Source: Pilatotrama ljubarskyi
Lineage: Eukaryota; Basidiomycota; Agaricomycetes; Polyporales; Polyporaceae
Assembly (NCBI GenBank): GCA_022385805.1
Contig: MU277806.1
Coordinates: 7,316-38,105 of the forward strand
Length of the DNA: 30,790 nt
Direction: 5' to 3'
This document shows, in pieces, positions 9,946 to 20,525 of this stretch. The stretch's first letter is position 1. Each line of letters begins with the position of its first letter. A program made the translations under genes and the position numbers. The notes beneath the pieces were generated by a model. It searched no databases, was not told the origin of the DNA, and was given only the letters and a program-made list of their open reading frames with translations.

Positions 9946-10520
9946 GGTGCGTGCGGAGACTTTGGAGGTTGTGGTCGGTATTGCCTGCACCTCCCGGACT
10001 GGTAACTCTTATGGCGGATTCGCCTCTGGACTCGTGTCTTATGTCCTCTCTTTATGTCTGATTCATCCCGTAGCCTCCCTTACGACTCGCGACGACCTCC
10101 TCTGGATACTTTGCAGGCATACCATACATCACCTTGCGATACCCATCCGTTATACCCTTTTGACTTGTTCGTCTTCTGCGTCGTTGTAACAGTACACGGT
10201 CCATATACTCTCTCTGAGAGCGACAGCGAACGGAGCGCCTTATGTAATCACGCGGTGCGGAGGGTGTCGAGAAATACAGTAGAACCAAGCCTGTCACTCG
10301 ACGGCAAGACGTTCCAACTTACATATGCGCACACACAACAGCATGACACATCTTACCTACATACTTTCCGTTCTTCTTTGCGGCCTCCCGCGACAGCAGA
10401 GTCTGTAGTGCTACAACAGCGTCTATCCGGATCCGTACAACCATCCATTCTTCCTCATCATCATCACCTTCATGCGGTACGCCTGGGCTCGGACAGCCTC
10501 AGATGGTTTGCAGAGACGCC
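9946..10520. other. Spacer between convergent 8044 gene and inhibitor copy 1
   Basis: It holds the 3' ends of two convergent genes. From about 10128 onward the sequence belongs to the first unit of the tandem duplication and aligns with 11575-11969. The open frame at 10054-10752 (+) is not kept in the second unit and was not called. Confidence 0.5.
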
Positions 10521-11183
10521 TCACTCGGACGCGGGTTCTGTACAGAAGAAAGCGAGCAACGGGCGGTCAGCGCTCCGCGTTCAAGAACTCACTTCCCCGG
10601 GAAGGTGTGCCACAACGACTCTGACCTCCGCCCACACGGAACTGTGCTTGCCCCTCGCCTCGTTAGATAGCCGGAGGGCATGCACCCCAGATCTAGATGA
10701 GCGGGGAGGGCGGGGAGAAGACACAGGCGCGGGCAGCGAAAGAGGGAAGTGATGGAAGAAGGAGGGAGGGGAGGGACTGACCTATGCTTTTGATAACGTC
10801 GTTCTGGGAGGACTGGAGGCGCTCGAGGTACGACTCTGGGATCGTCGCCACGAAGCTCTGGACGTCCCGGAAGGAGTGGTGAGCCCGCTTTGAACAGATG
10901 GCGCAGCAGAGTGTTAACACACCTTGATGACATCGAAGCGCTGTATAATGTCTCCGCCTGTGCACAGGGGTTAGTTGTTGATGCGCCGACAGCACGCCGC
11001 CGCAGCAGGCGCGGGGAGAATAAGAGGGAAGCAGACGCACCGTTCGCGCTTATATGGTTTGCGTGCTCCTCGATCTCGACTTGCGTAGCGCTGTCCTTGA
11101 AGGCGACAATGTACTCTGCAGTTTCCCGGGTGAGTTACAGCTCGAGCTACACCAGCTCGCGAGAGATACGTACTTCCGGGCAT
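10521..11183 (-). CDS. I9-type protease inhibitor, copy 1 (altered C-terminal tail)
   Basis: On the minus strand the exons are 11183-11174, 11115-11041, 10957-10923, 10857-10782 and 10537-10521, giving 70 residues. The protein starts MPGKYIVAFKD and has the I9 fold signature: KYIV, ANG and ATIPES. This family (yeast PBI2/IB2, Pleurotus POIA1) resembles subtilisin propeptides and inhibits subtilisin-like vacuolar proteases through its C-terminal tail. Compared with copy 2 it lacks one codon at the exon 3 end (FDVIK against YDNVLK) and four codons in the last exon, so it ends SIEPASE instead of YIEPDSVVTTQ. The reactive-site tail is therefore changed, and inhibition may be lost or retargeted. 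Intron 4 is unusually long (244 bp). It is tandem, in the same orientation, with copy 2. Confidence 0.85.
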
Positions 11184-11555
11184 CTCGTGTGACGTTGAAC
11201 TTATTCGTGATGGTGCGTTCGAATATTGGAGGTATACGGCGCGATAGCGTGTGCGAGGTATGCGCAGCGATGCGGCGGATCGAGCAATAAGGCGGAATAG
11301 CGGGGAGAGAAGAGAAGAGGGCAGCCCTGGGCGCAGAGGGTTTTTACGAGGACCAGCTTGGGAGGGCCGGCGGTGGCGCGCGTTGGTGCATTCTACCGTG
11401 TTGGTACTGTACCGTGCATTCGTAGCGCATACTGTACTTTACGCGCAATGACGCGCCACTTGCGCCTCGGCGTAGCGCCCGCTCTGACGCATCCGCACGC
11501 TCCTCGTACGCGGCAGGCTTGTCAATTTGGGATGCGGCTCCGTCCATCGGCGATG
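11184..11555 (-). promoter_or_regulatory. Upstream region of inhibitor copy 1
   Basis: Two blocks upstream of the ATG are shared with copy 2: GGAGGTATACGGCGCG (about 45-60 bp upstream; 12669-12684 in the other unit) and GATGCGGCGGATCGAGCAA further up. Duplication alone may explain this, but both blocks are better kept than the introns, which fits a promoter or leader role. Confidence 0.35.
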
Positions 11556-11574
11556 GAGGTCACCAAACCTCTCA

Positions 11575-13010
11575 CATTGCTGTGCGATACCAGCCTTTAT
11601 ACCCTTCGACCTTCGACCTTACTGTCTTCTGCCTGATGCCTGATGTAACACTGTGCACGTTGCGACTTTCCCTGGTAGCGATGGCAAACGGAGCGCCCTA
11701 TTCATGCGTTGCGGAGGATGTCGAGAAGAGAACCAAGCCTATATATCACCCGGCGGTAAGACGTTCCAACTTACACATGCGCACACAACCGCGCGATCCA
11801 TCTAACCTACATAGACTTTCCGTTCCTCTTTGAGCCCTCCCGCGACCAGCGGAGCCTGTAGTGGTACAACAGCGTCGATCCGAATCCGTGCAACCATCCG
11901 TTCATCATCTTGTTCTTCATGCACTACGCGCGTGGGCTCGGAGAGGATCAAATGATTTGCGGACACGCCTCACTGAGTCGTGACGACGCTGTCGGGTTCT
12001 GTATAGAATAAAACAAGGCACGGGCGGTCAGCGCTGGACGTTCGAGAATTCACTTTCACGGGAAAATGTGCCACAACGACCTAGACTTTCCCCCCACGCG
12101 GAGGTGTGCCTGTCCCTCGCCTGGCTAGATTGCCGGAGGCGTGCACTCCAGGTTGAGCGCGAGGAACGAGACACAGGCGCGGGCGGAAATGGGGAGGCCA
12201 TTTGAGAGGGAGAAAGGGAAGACTCACCGATGTAATCGATAACGCTGCCCTGGAAGGACTGGAGGCGCATGAGGAACGACTCTGGGATCGTCGCGGAGAA
12301 TCCCTGAGCGTCGCAGGATGGTCAGCACGCTGAAAAAATGGTGGGGTAGAGTGGTAACAGACCTTGAGAACGTTGTCGTAGCGCTGCTCGACGTTTCCGC
12401 CTGCGGAGAAGATACAGGGTCAGTACTGCGCCACAGTGCGCCGTAGCACACGCGCGCAGGGGAGAGAGCTGTACGCACCGTTCGCGTTCACTTCGTTTGC
12501 GTACTTCTCGACCTCGGAGGGGGAGACGTGGTCCTTGAAGACGACAATGTACTCTGCAGGTGCCCCTGATCAGCCACGTCTCGCACCGCGCCACCTCGCG
12601 AGAGATACGCACTTCCGGACATCTTGTGTGGCGTAGCTGAGTTGTTCGTGATGGTACGTGTGGAGATAGGAGGTATACGGCGCGGAAGCGTGCGCGGGGT
12701 ATGTGCAGCGATGCGGCGGATCGAGCAAGGCAGGATGGCGGGGAGAGATGGGGAGAGGACAGCCCCGGGCGCAGAGGGTCTTTATGAGGACCGGGGTGCC
12801 CAGCTTCGGGGGGCCAGGCACGCGCGGACCGCGGTGGCGCGCGGTCGCGTATCTTGCACGTGACTGGGGCGCGTAGCGCGGACGCGTAATGACGCGCCAC
12901 TCGCGCCGTAGCGCCCGTCCTGACGCGTCCGCTCGCTCCTCCTGATCAGCCCGCCAAGCTCAGGATCCCACGGGCACTCGTTTGGGGATGCGGCTCCGTC
13001 CCCGAGGCAA
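11575..13010. repeat. Tandem duplication, unit 2
   Basis: This is the counterpart of 10128-11555, in the same orientation. It carries the full-length inhibitor gene and its upstream region. The end is approximate, near GATGCGGCTCCGTCC at about 12987-13001. Confidence 0.85.
11970..12622 (-). CDS. PBI2: I9-type protease inhibitor, copy 2 (PBI2/POIA1-like), 75 aa
   Basis: On the minus strand the exons are 12622-12613, 12551-12477, 12400-12363, 12303-12228 and 11998-11970, giving 75 residues, the usual length for this family. It starts MSGKYIVVFKDHVSP and ends SVIDYIEPDSVVTTQ. The KYIVVFKD strand, the ANEVNANGG turn, GFSATIPESFL and the IEPDxxVxT tail match inhibitor I9 proteins, which are cytosolic inhibitors of subtilisin-like proteinase B. 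In this family the C-terminal residues enter the protease active site. Exon 1 codes only three residues plus one base. Intron 4 is 229 bp, about four times the local norm, and separates the fold from the 29-nt exon that holds the tail. Reading through intron 4 would replace the tail with a different sequence. Confidence 0.93.
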
Positions 13011-13234
13011 GTCATCCAACCCCGCGCAGCTCTCCGACTCTCGCTAGACGAGTGCGCGGTGAGCTTACTCATCGAAGGAACCTGTGCGAGTTTGGGTGGA
13101 CGCGGGTTGCTATCAACCACGTCTTTGCCAGACTTCTCACCGTACGACACCTGCAGATCGACGCTCGTGAAGTCCGACGGCTGGCTACCCTGCTTCCAAG
13201 ACGGTTTTCTACTCTCGTACGGCTCATCCTCAAC
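12623..13234. promoter_or_regulatory. Divergent upstream region of inhibitor copy 2 and MAG1
   Basis: The I9 copy 2 gene reads left and MAG1 reads right from this 612-bp gap. The left part, to about 13010, belongs to duplication unit 2; the right part is unique. No TATA box stands out for MAG1. A shared promoter is possible but not shown. Confidence 0.35.
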
Positions 13235-15271
13235 ATGGCCGTAACGCGATCAGCGACGCGCAGCAGCAGCGCAGCAGCGACAGGAAATGCAGGCGCAGCG
13301 GTCAAGCAAGACGCTGCGCCAACGACCAAAGCCCGGACTGCCACGAAGCGGAAGGCATCCGCAGAAAGCGCAGAGCCAGCACAGAAGAAGGGTCGCGCTA
13401 CGAAGGCGAAGCCTGCAACGACTTCCTCGAGCGACGCTAAGTCCGCTGCCACCACAGGTCCAGCAGCATCTAGAACCGTAGTTCCGACGCCTATCCCGAA
13501 TGCGGATGGCGAGGAGCTGGTGCCTGCAGTACTCACCTTCTCATTCGAGGCTGCGAAACGCCATCTCATTGGTGTCGACCCTCGCTTCGAGGATGTATTT
13601 CGACGGGTCAAGTGCCGTCCTTTCGAACACCTCGAGAGGGTGGACCCCTTTAGGTGTGCATTTTATCTCGTTTACCTGTGAGCTTGCACTCGAAGCCTAA
13701 CCGGACCATGTTACAGGACTCTTGCACATTCGATTCTGTGAGTGCCGCTTTCTCCCCTCGCGTACCGAGTGGGATTCCATGGCAACCTGCCGGCGCCCCG
13801 CATGTACGGGCATGCTAGCATGGAAGTCTAATCGCTGCTGCTTGAATCACGCGAAGCAGTTTTCGTTCGCGGAATCGCACTGTCCAGCTCTTAGATCACT
13901 TCGTACAAAAATCTGCTCGGTGTTGACTGAACTGTCAGAGGACAGCAGATCTCTTGGAAAGCCGCGGCTTCCATAACTCACAAGTTCGTACGGCTCTTCG
14001 ATCCGTCTATCCCCGAGAGCATGGCGGAATCCAAGTGAGCTTTCGTCTCATCTAACATCCAGGCTATTTACTAACGAACGTACGTCTTGGAAGGTCAAAC
14101 TTTTTCCCGTCGGCACATCAAGTTATAACCAAGGACGTGGCGACGCTGCGTACCGCTGGTCTGAGCGCCCGCAAGGCCGAGTACAGTCAGCTACTGCCTT
14201 TGTCAGCGAGTTGGCTATGAATGATTGAGTTGTGTACTTCGGCAGTTCTCGACCTCGCCGCGAGGTTCGCCGACGGCCGGCTATCGACAAGAAGGCTGCT
14301 TGAAGCCGACGACGAGGAGCTGCATGAAATGCTCACCGAGGTCCGCGGAATAGGAAGGGTGAGTAGGCCTTAGATTTGCGATGCTATGTCCGGCCTCTTA
14401 CTGAGCTTCCCGGCGTGACACAGTGGACCGGTACGTTCAGAGCAGTTCTGTTCATCTACTACGCCTCTCAGCCATCGCTCCAGTCGACATGTTCGCGATA
14501 TTCTCGCTGAGGCGGCCGGACATTCTGCCAGTCGGCGAGTCTTGTCGACGTCTCATACAATGCTGGAGTGCTGATACTCGCTCGGGCAGGTGATCTCGGT
14601 GTGCAGCGCGGTCTCCTCCGCTGGTTCATCTCGTTGCATTCGCCGTCGCATCCTGTATCCCTCCGGAAGGACAAGCTGTCTGATCAAAGCCAAGATGAAC
14701 CCATCGCAGGGAACCTGCCGCCGGCTATGGACGCTAAGGATCAGGGCGGTCCAAATACGATGGCGAGGGCTGGCACGCCTGATGCATCGTCGATACCGCC
14801 CGCACCCGATTCTCTTCTTGTGCCTACCCCGACACTGAAGAGGAATGAGAAGGCAGAGGACGACGCCGTGCCTGCAGCAGCTCCGGCAATGGCACTTCCT
14901 GAACCGTTCACTCCCTCTATAAACAAGACGCTGAACAAGAAGACCTCTGCCAGAGACGGCGGAGAATACAAGCCCCCGCCGTTGCCGGAGAATGTGACCG
15001 TAGCGCTCATGAAGAGCAGGCTGAGCGGCAAGAAGGTCAAGTGAGTGCGCTTCGGTCACGCATGACGTCCGTGTCGCTGTGTGCTGAACATTCATCGCGA
15101 CGCGCAGGGGTGCGCTGCTCAGTCCCAAGGAGATGGAAGACCTGACGGAATGTTGGCGACCATATCGTAGCCTGGGTGAGTACGCGTTGTCGTCATCCGC
15201 TGTCGTATAGGGTCTGACCTTCGCTCGAAGGCGTATACTACATGTGGGCTCTGGCAGAAGAGCCGAAGTGA
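13235..15271 (+). CDS. MAG1: DNA-3-methyladenine glycosylase, AlkA/Mag1 type (HhH-GPD)
   Basis: It removes alkylated bases in base-excision repair in the nucleus. Ten exons: 13235-13653, 13717-13737, 13939-14034, 14094-14185, 14246-14358, 14424-14430, 14484-14534, 14590-15040, 15108-15175 and 15231-15271, giving 452 residues. The basic N-terminus contains TKRKA and QKKGRATKAK, likely nuclear-localisation signals. The HhH-GPD core runs from PFRTLAHSILGQQISWKAAASITHKFVRLF (about 138-167) through AGLSARKAEYILDLA to VRGIGRWTVDMF (242-253), with catalytic Asp at 251, then LPVGDLGVQRG. An acidic/Pro-rich linker of about 130 residues separates this from the conserved ending LTECWRPYRSLGVYYMWAL. Exon 6 is 7 nt. 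Intron 7 starts with GC (14535). Intron 2 is 201 bp, long for this locus. The family call is firm. Confidence 0.93.
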
Positions 15272-15900
15272 GGCTGGTCTCGGACTGTGCTGCCGACCCC
15301 GACTCGCGTTTGTCTGAAGGACGAGGGACGGTGGGTGCGCGTAGAGTGCGCCGGCGGCGCGCTAGGGAGGAATGCAGTGCCACCGAGCAATGCAATGTTG
15401 CCTTTTCTGACGTAATGTAATTTACCCAGGCGAGATCGGCGATCAGCAGACGCGGTCCGCCACGCGACTGTGGTTTGCGCGTTTGGGTTCGCTCGCACTT
15501 TGTACGCTCTGGCGTTGTGTCTGACTTTCAACTCTCAAGCTCACGCAGCGTGTGTGCGTGCTCACGCGCGTCATCTCTGTCTATCATGTCTCCTGCAGCA
15601 GACATATCGCACGGGTGACCACGGCTATCATGCACGGGGCGACTCGTCGAGTGATGTTGGAAGAGTATCCAGGTGATCGACAGCTGGAACGCCTCCGAGA
15701 CGCGTTCGGGGAGACGGCGACGGCGGACTGCTGTCTGGCGCTGACGTTGTCGGCGAGCATGTATATGAGTATGTGAAATATGGAACGTTTCGCTCTGTCG
15801 ATGCGGTTTGTTGACAAGGCACGGACAGATGTCGATAGAGGCCCGCGCGTGGAAGAATGGGTGATCGACTGTGGCTCCTTCCTGGGCCGAGCTCGCTTCT
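15272..15900. other. Intergenic: 3' end of MAG1 and distal upstream of the kinase
   Basis: No gene is supported. Several open frames on both strands (for example 15528-16055 on minus) lack splice-consistent or family-like content and are Arg-rich, as expected from GC-rich antisense sequence. Confidence 0.4.
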
Positions 15901-16096
15901 GCACTCTGCGTGCCCTTCTCAGTCCGGATGCCCATTCGTCCGTTCCTGTTCGTTCTTGGTTCGAATAAATACGGCCTGCGCCCGTCCGCTTTCTCCTCTC
16001 GTCCCCCACCATCCCTCCGCCGCCAGTGCCACCCATCTCGTCTTCTCTCTCTCATCCTCGTCAGCGAGCCTCTCCGCCGAGTCGTCCTAATCAGCG
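15901..16096 (+). promoter_or_regulatory. Core promoter and CT-rich leader of the kinase gene
   Basis: AATAAATA at 15964-15971 is TATA-like and lies about 130 bp before the ATG. A strongly CT-rich tract (about 15985-16080) follows, typical of basidiomycete promoters and 5' leaders. Confidence 0.35.
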
Positions 16097-18063
16097 ATGC
16101 GTCCGATCTCAGGCGGTTCCCCTTCGCGTCTTCCCCCGGTTCACATCCCCCATTTTGACGCGTTTTCTCCCCCGATGGACGCAGGGGACGCCTCCTCGGA
16201 CGACGGCGATAGCCTGAATACGCCCCTCACGGAGCACCACGACCATCGCCTCCATTCCTGCGACGTCTACGAGCAACATCATTACTCGCACGACGCTTAC
16301 CATTCCATCCGGCCGACCCATGCGCCTGAGCCATACCTCGACAATGAGAAGACGAACATGTGTTCGCGCGCGTATCATTGTCTTCCTCAGCACTCTCCCT
16401 CAGTTATGCCACAGCGCTCCCAGGATCCGCTCTCCCCGTTCCCAGCCTGTAATCTCGACATCTCGAGCTCATCTCGCGAGGGCAGTCATCTTCCCTCGCC
16501 GGGCTATGCCTCGCGCACCCTCGACCCAACCGCGTCACCCTTTACCCCGACGCGACAAACGTTCCAATCCAGTTCCCCCGTCTCCTCCGCGTCCCCCTTC
16601 CTCTACTCCGATGCTTCTCCGTCAGGGAGCAAGCTGTCTTCTCTTCCCTCCCTTACGTTATCTAACATCGGCTGTGACGACATGGACGATCACCCATCGC
16701 TTCTAATGTCCCCGGCACATGACTCTTCGCTGGCTTCACCGACTATATGCGAGGATTCGCTGCTCTGCAAGGGCCGTCTGTACTCGCCGCGCTTTCACCC
16801 TGACCACACGCTCAACCCGTACTTTGTCCGGAGCTATCGTCTCGAGGACGAGCTGGGCGCCGGTGGCTACGGCTTCGTCATGACCGCGCGGCATCGGAGT
16901 GAGGGACACGAGGTCGCCGTGAAGTTCATTATCAAGGACAAGGTCCCAGAGCACGCATGGTGGGAGGACGAGATGTTCGGGCGTGTACCCACAGAGGTCA
17001 TGCTGCTCAGCCTCGTGAACCACGAGAACATCGTGCGGTGCCTCGACCTGTTCGAGGACGAGGTGTATTTTTACTTGGTAAGCGAGATGCGCGACGTCCC
17101 GTTACGGTAAACTTATGATCGTTCCACGATAGGTGCAGGAGCTGCATGGCACGCCATGGGTCTCGAAGAGGCAGCCAAAGGCAAAGCCGTCTTCCGCCCC
17201 TGAGAAGCTCGCAGTGCCGACGCCTTCGACAACGCCCATGCTGTCGCCTTCGCACTCAATAGAGTCGACCATGGACTTCGCGCCGCATACACCCCCGCAA
17301 GTCCCCGTCAGTCCCGCTGCCCTGACGCCGGCTTCCCACGGCATGCTCGTCGACATCTCGAACGAGCAGGCTCCGAGTGTCCATGACGGTCTCGACGATG
17401 ACTTGCTCAAAGCACCGGTCGAGAGCAAACCGAGCTTCACCCGACGCGCTTCCCACGACTTGTTCGAGTGCATTGAGCAGAGCAAGCACAAGCGCCTCAC
17501 AGAGAACCAGGCGCGCTACATCTTCGCGCAGGTCGTGGAGGCCGTCTACTATCTTGACAGCCAGGGCATCACGCACTGCGACATCAAGGACGAGAATTTG
17601 GTTGTCGACTCTGACCTGAAGGTACGCGAGTTTAGACGTGATGGTGCAAGTCAATGACGCTAACGCAAGTTTGACATAGGTGAAGCTGATCGACTTCGGC
17701 AGCGCTGTCGTTGCCGACCCTACAGCACCACGCCCTTACTACACCCTTTTCTTCGGCACGACTGCTTATGCATCCTCCGAGATCCTGCTCAAGAAGCCCT
17801 ACCAGGCTCCCCCTGCCGAGATCTGGACGCTCGGCGTCCTCCTGTCCTACCTCCTGACCGGCCACTCCCCATTCCCCACCGAGCAGGACGCCAAAGACGG
17901 GCGCGTCGTCATCCGTGAGCCTAAGTCCGGCCGCATAAGCAGGTCCGCGATAGCGCTCATGGCACGATGCCTGGAGAAAGACCCGCTGTTGCGCGCCGAC
18001 ATTCAAGAAGTCCGGAACCACCCTTGGCTGGACGGTGCGCTGGAGTGTCAAGGTCGGGATTAG
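16097..18063 (+). CDS. PAS-kinase-like (CAMK-type) Ser/Thr protein kinase, 617 aa
   Basis: Exons are 16097-17077, 17133-17621 and 17680-18063. The first 245 residues are Ser/Pro/His-rich and disordered, with no visible PAS domain. The kinase domain follows: glycine loop LGAGGYGFV (253-261), VAIK-equivalent Lys at 276, helix-C Glu at 300, catalytic loop HCDIKDENLVVD (D477, K479, N482), DFG at 495-497, and FFGTTAYASSEIL in the activation segment. The catalytic-loop Arg is Cys, so this is a non-RD kinase. About 110 low-complexity residues are inserted between the hinge (YFYLVQELHGTPW) and helix D (HDLFECIEQ). DIKDEN with LIDFGSA is typical of PAS kinases and their fungal relatives, which link nutrient state to carbohydrate use and translation. 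That role is inferred from family only. Confidence 0.88.
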
Positions 18064-18812
18064 AGCGGCTAGTGTCCCCGAGCCTCTAGGGCAGCACTCT
18101 CGCTTCGATCGCCTCCTCAGCTCCGTAACGGAAGCCACCATTCGTGTCTCTGGTTGTGCGCTTTAGCGGACATCGGACGGTTCCTCGAACTATCATTCAT
18201 GTCGTACGCGTTCGAGTTTCCATCGCATAATCATTTCTTCCATTCCTCGTCGTCGCCCTAAGCCCACATCGCATACAGTTTATACCCTCGCATCGCAGTA
18301 ACCTTATACCGTATCGTCCAACGTCATACTCCCATCGCATTCTACCACCCCACTTGCATATGTTCCTGTCCGCGCACTACGTCTCCCCATCATTGCAGTC
18401 CCTAGTTCATGTCCACGTCCATTCGCTCGCACCCTATCAGTCTCTCGATTTGTCAACATAGTGTAATCCGTTCCATTAGACATTTATCATTACATCGCTG
18501 TACAATGCGCCGTTGTACTCGTCGTCATAGATGGGTCGTCCAGCCCGTCGTTCATTTCTCCTATAATCCCCCTGGTTGAACACGACGGCGTACGATTCTG
18601 ATGCTCGTGCAGAAAGTGGCAAGAAACTGCATGAGGAGGATTCGAACGGACGTCTGGCAAGCCCCTGTATCCGGAGACGCCCGCCGGTGGGTCCGGAGGG
18701 CCACGGATGTGCCGGCTGTCCAATCAGAGCGCGCGCTTAGCAAACGGCTTGCTCAACACCCGCTCATCGTCACTGACGGTGAGCACCGTACTCTCTCCGT
18801 CCCTCCACCACC
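18064..18812. other. Intergenic: kinase 3' region with CATCGCA repeats, then NDUFS7 promoter
   Basis: The element CATCGCA recurs at 18221, 18267, 18291 and 18333, likely within the kinase 3' untranslated region. The 50 bp before 18813 are CT-rich and end CCACC directly at the NDUFS7 ATG, a favourable start context. No further gene is supported. Confidence 0.45.
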
Positions 18813-19880
<1,068 letters not shown>

Positions 19881-20525
19881 TTGAGATCATCGTGATGGCG
19901 CTGGCGGGTGGGGAGCACTCTATCTCTCGAGCACGAGGTGTTAGCGTAGCAGTAGATACCGAATGCGATTGTGTTCCTGCGGTCTGCATTGCGATGATGG
20001 ATCCGGAACCCCTGTGAAGATATTGGAGTGATGCGAGTGCTGGACGAGTCTACGGGTGGAAAAGGAGGGACATTGGGGGGTGGCGCGAGCTGTGGTCTGG
20101 GCCTGGCTAGCAGCTGAGGTCGACTGTGGGGACTGGAGTCTGGAGACGGGGGGACCGCCCAGTGCGGGGTTTGCCGAGGAATGGTGTCCTGTCGAGGACT
20201 GTGACCGTGCAGCCGTCTCGTCTCGTCTCCCGTCTCCCGTCTCTCGCACCGCACCGCTTCCGCTTCACCGTCTCTCTTTCCTCGTCCTCTTTCCTCGCCG
20301 GTCGCCAGCCCGTCGGTGTCGTCGCTTCCAGCGCAGAGCAGCGAGCGGCCACGTCGCTCGTGTGCCCGCCAACGTCCGTCTTTGTGTCGCAGACGTAATA
20401 TCCGTGCACCGGCCTCTCTTCTCCGCTTCGTGCAGTTGCTGTTGGTATCCCCATCAACACCTTTCGCACACCGCATTTTTCTCCTTTGACGACTGCCACC
20501 GCTCCGGGACGCATCGTTGGGCAAC
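19881..20525. promoter_or_regulatory. NDUFS7 3' region and CT-rich promoter of the 20526 gene
   Basis: A pyrimidine-rich tract with repeated CGTCT units spans about 20213-20305, some 220 bp before the next start codon. Open frames on both strands here are probably non-coding. Confidence 0.35.

Larger units (their letters stand above)
10128..11555. repeat. Tandem duplication, unit 1
   Basis: This segment aligns along its length with 11575-13010, coding and non-coding parts alike. Shared landmarks include the TACCCTT...GTCTTCTGC start, AAGACGTTCCAACTTACA, GGGCGGTCAGCGCT, the block GGAGGTATACGGCGCG (11228-11243), and GATGCGGCTCCGTCC near the end. The edges are approximate. Divergence is moderate, with small indels, so the event is not very recent. 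Confidence 0.85.

Noticed and set aside
10054..10752. 232-codon frame on the plus strand
   Set aside because: It overlaps the 3' end and intron 4 of inhibitor copy 1 and is not preserved in the second duplication unit.
13722..13976. Alternative exon in the 201-bp intron 2 of MAG1
   Set aside because: Reading it through breaks the conserved ILGQQISW motif, which is restored only by skipping to the acceptor at 13938.
15950..15975. tRNA T-loop-like GGTTCGAATAAA
   Set aside because: No cloverleaf arms could be paired around it. It is better explained as part of a promoter with a TATA-like stretch.
15528..16055. 175-codon frame on the minus strand
   Set aside because: Antisense to the kinase promoter region, Arg-rich, no motif and no splice-supported extension.
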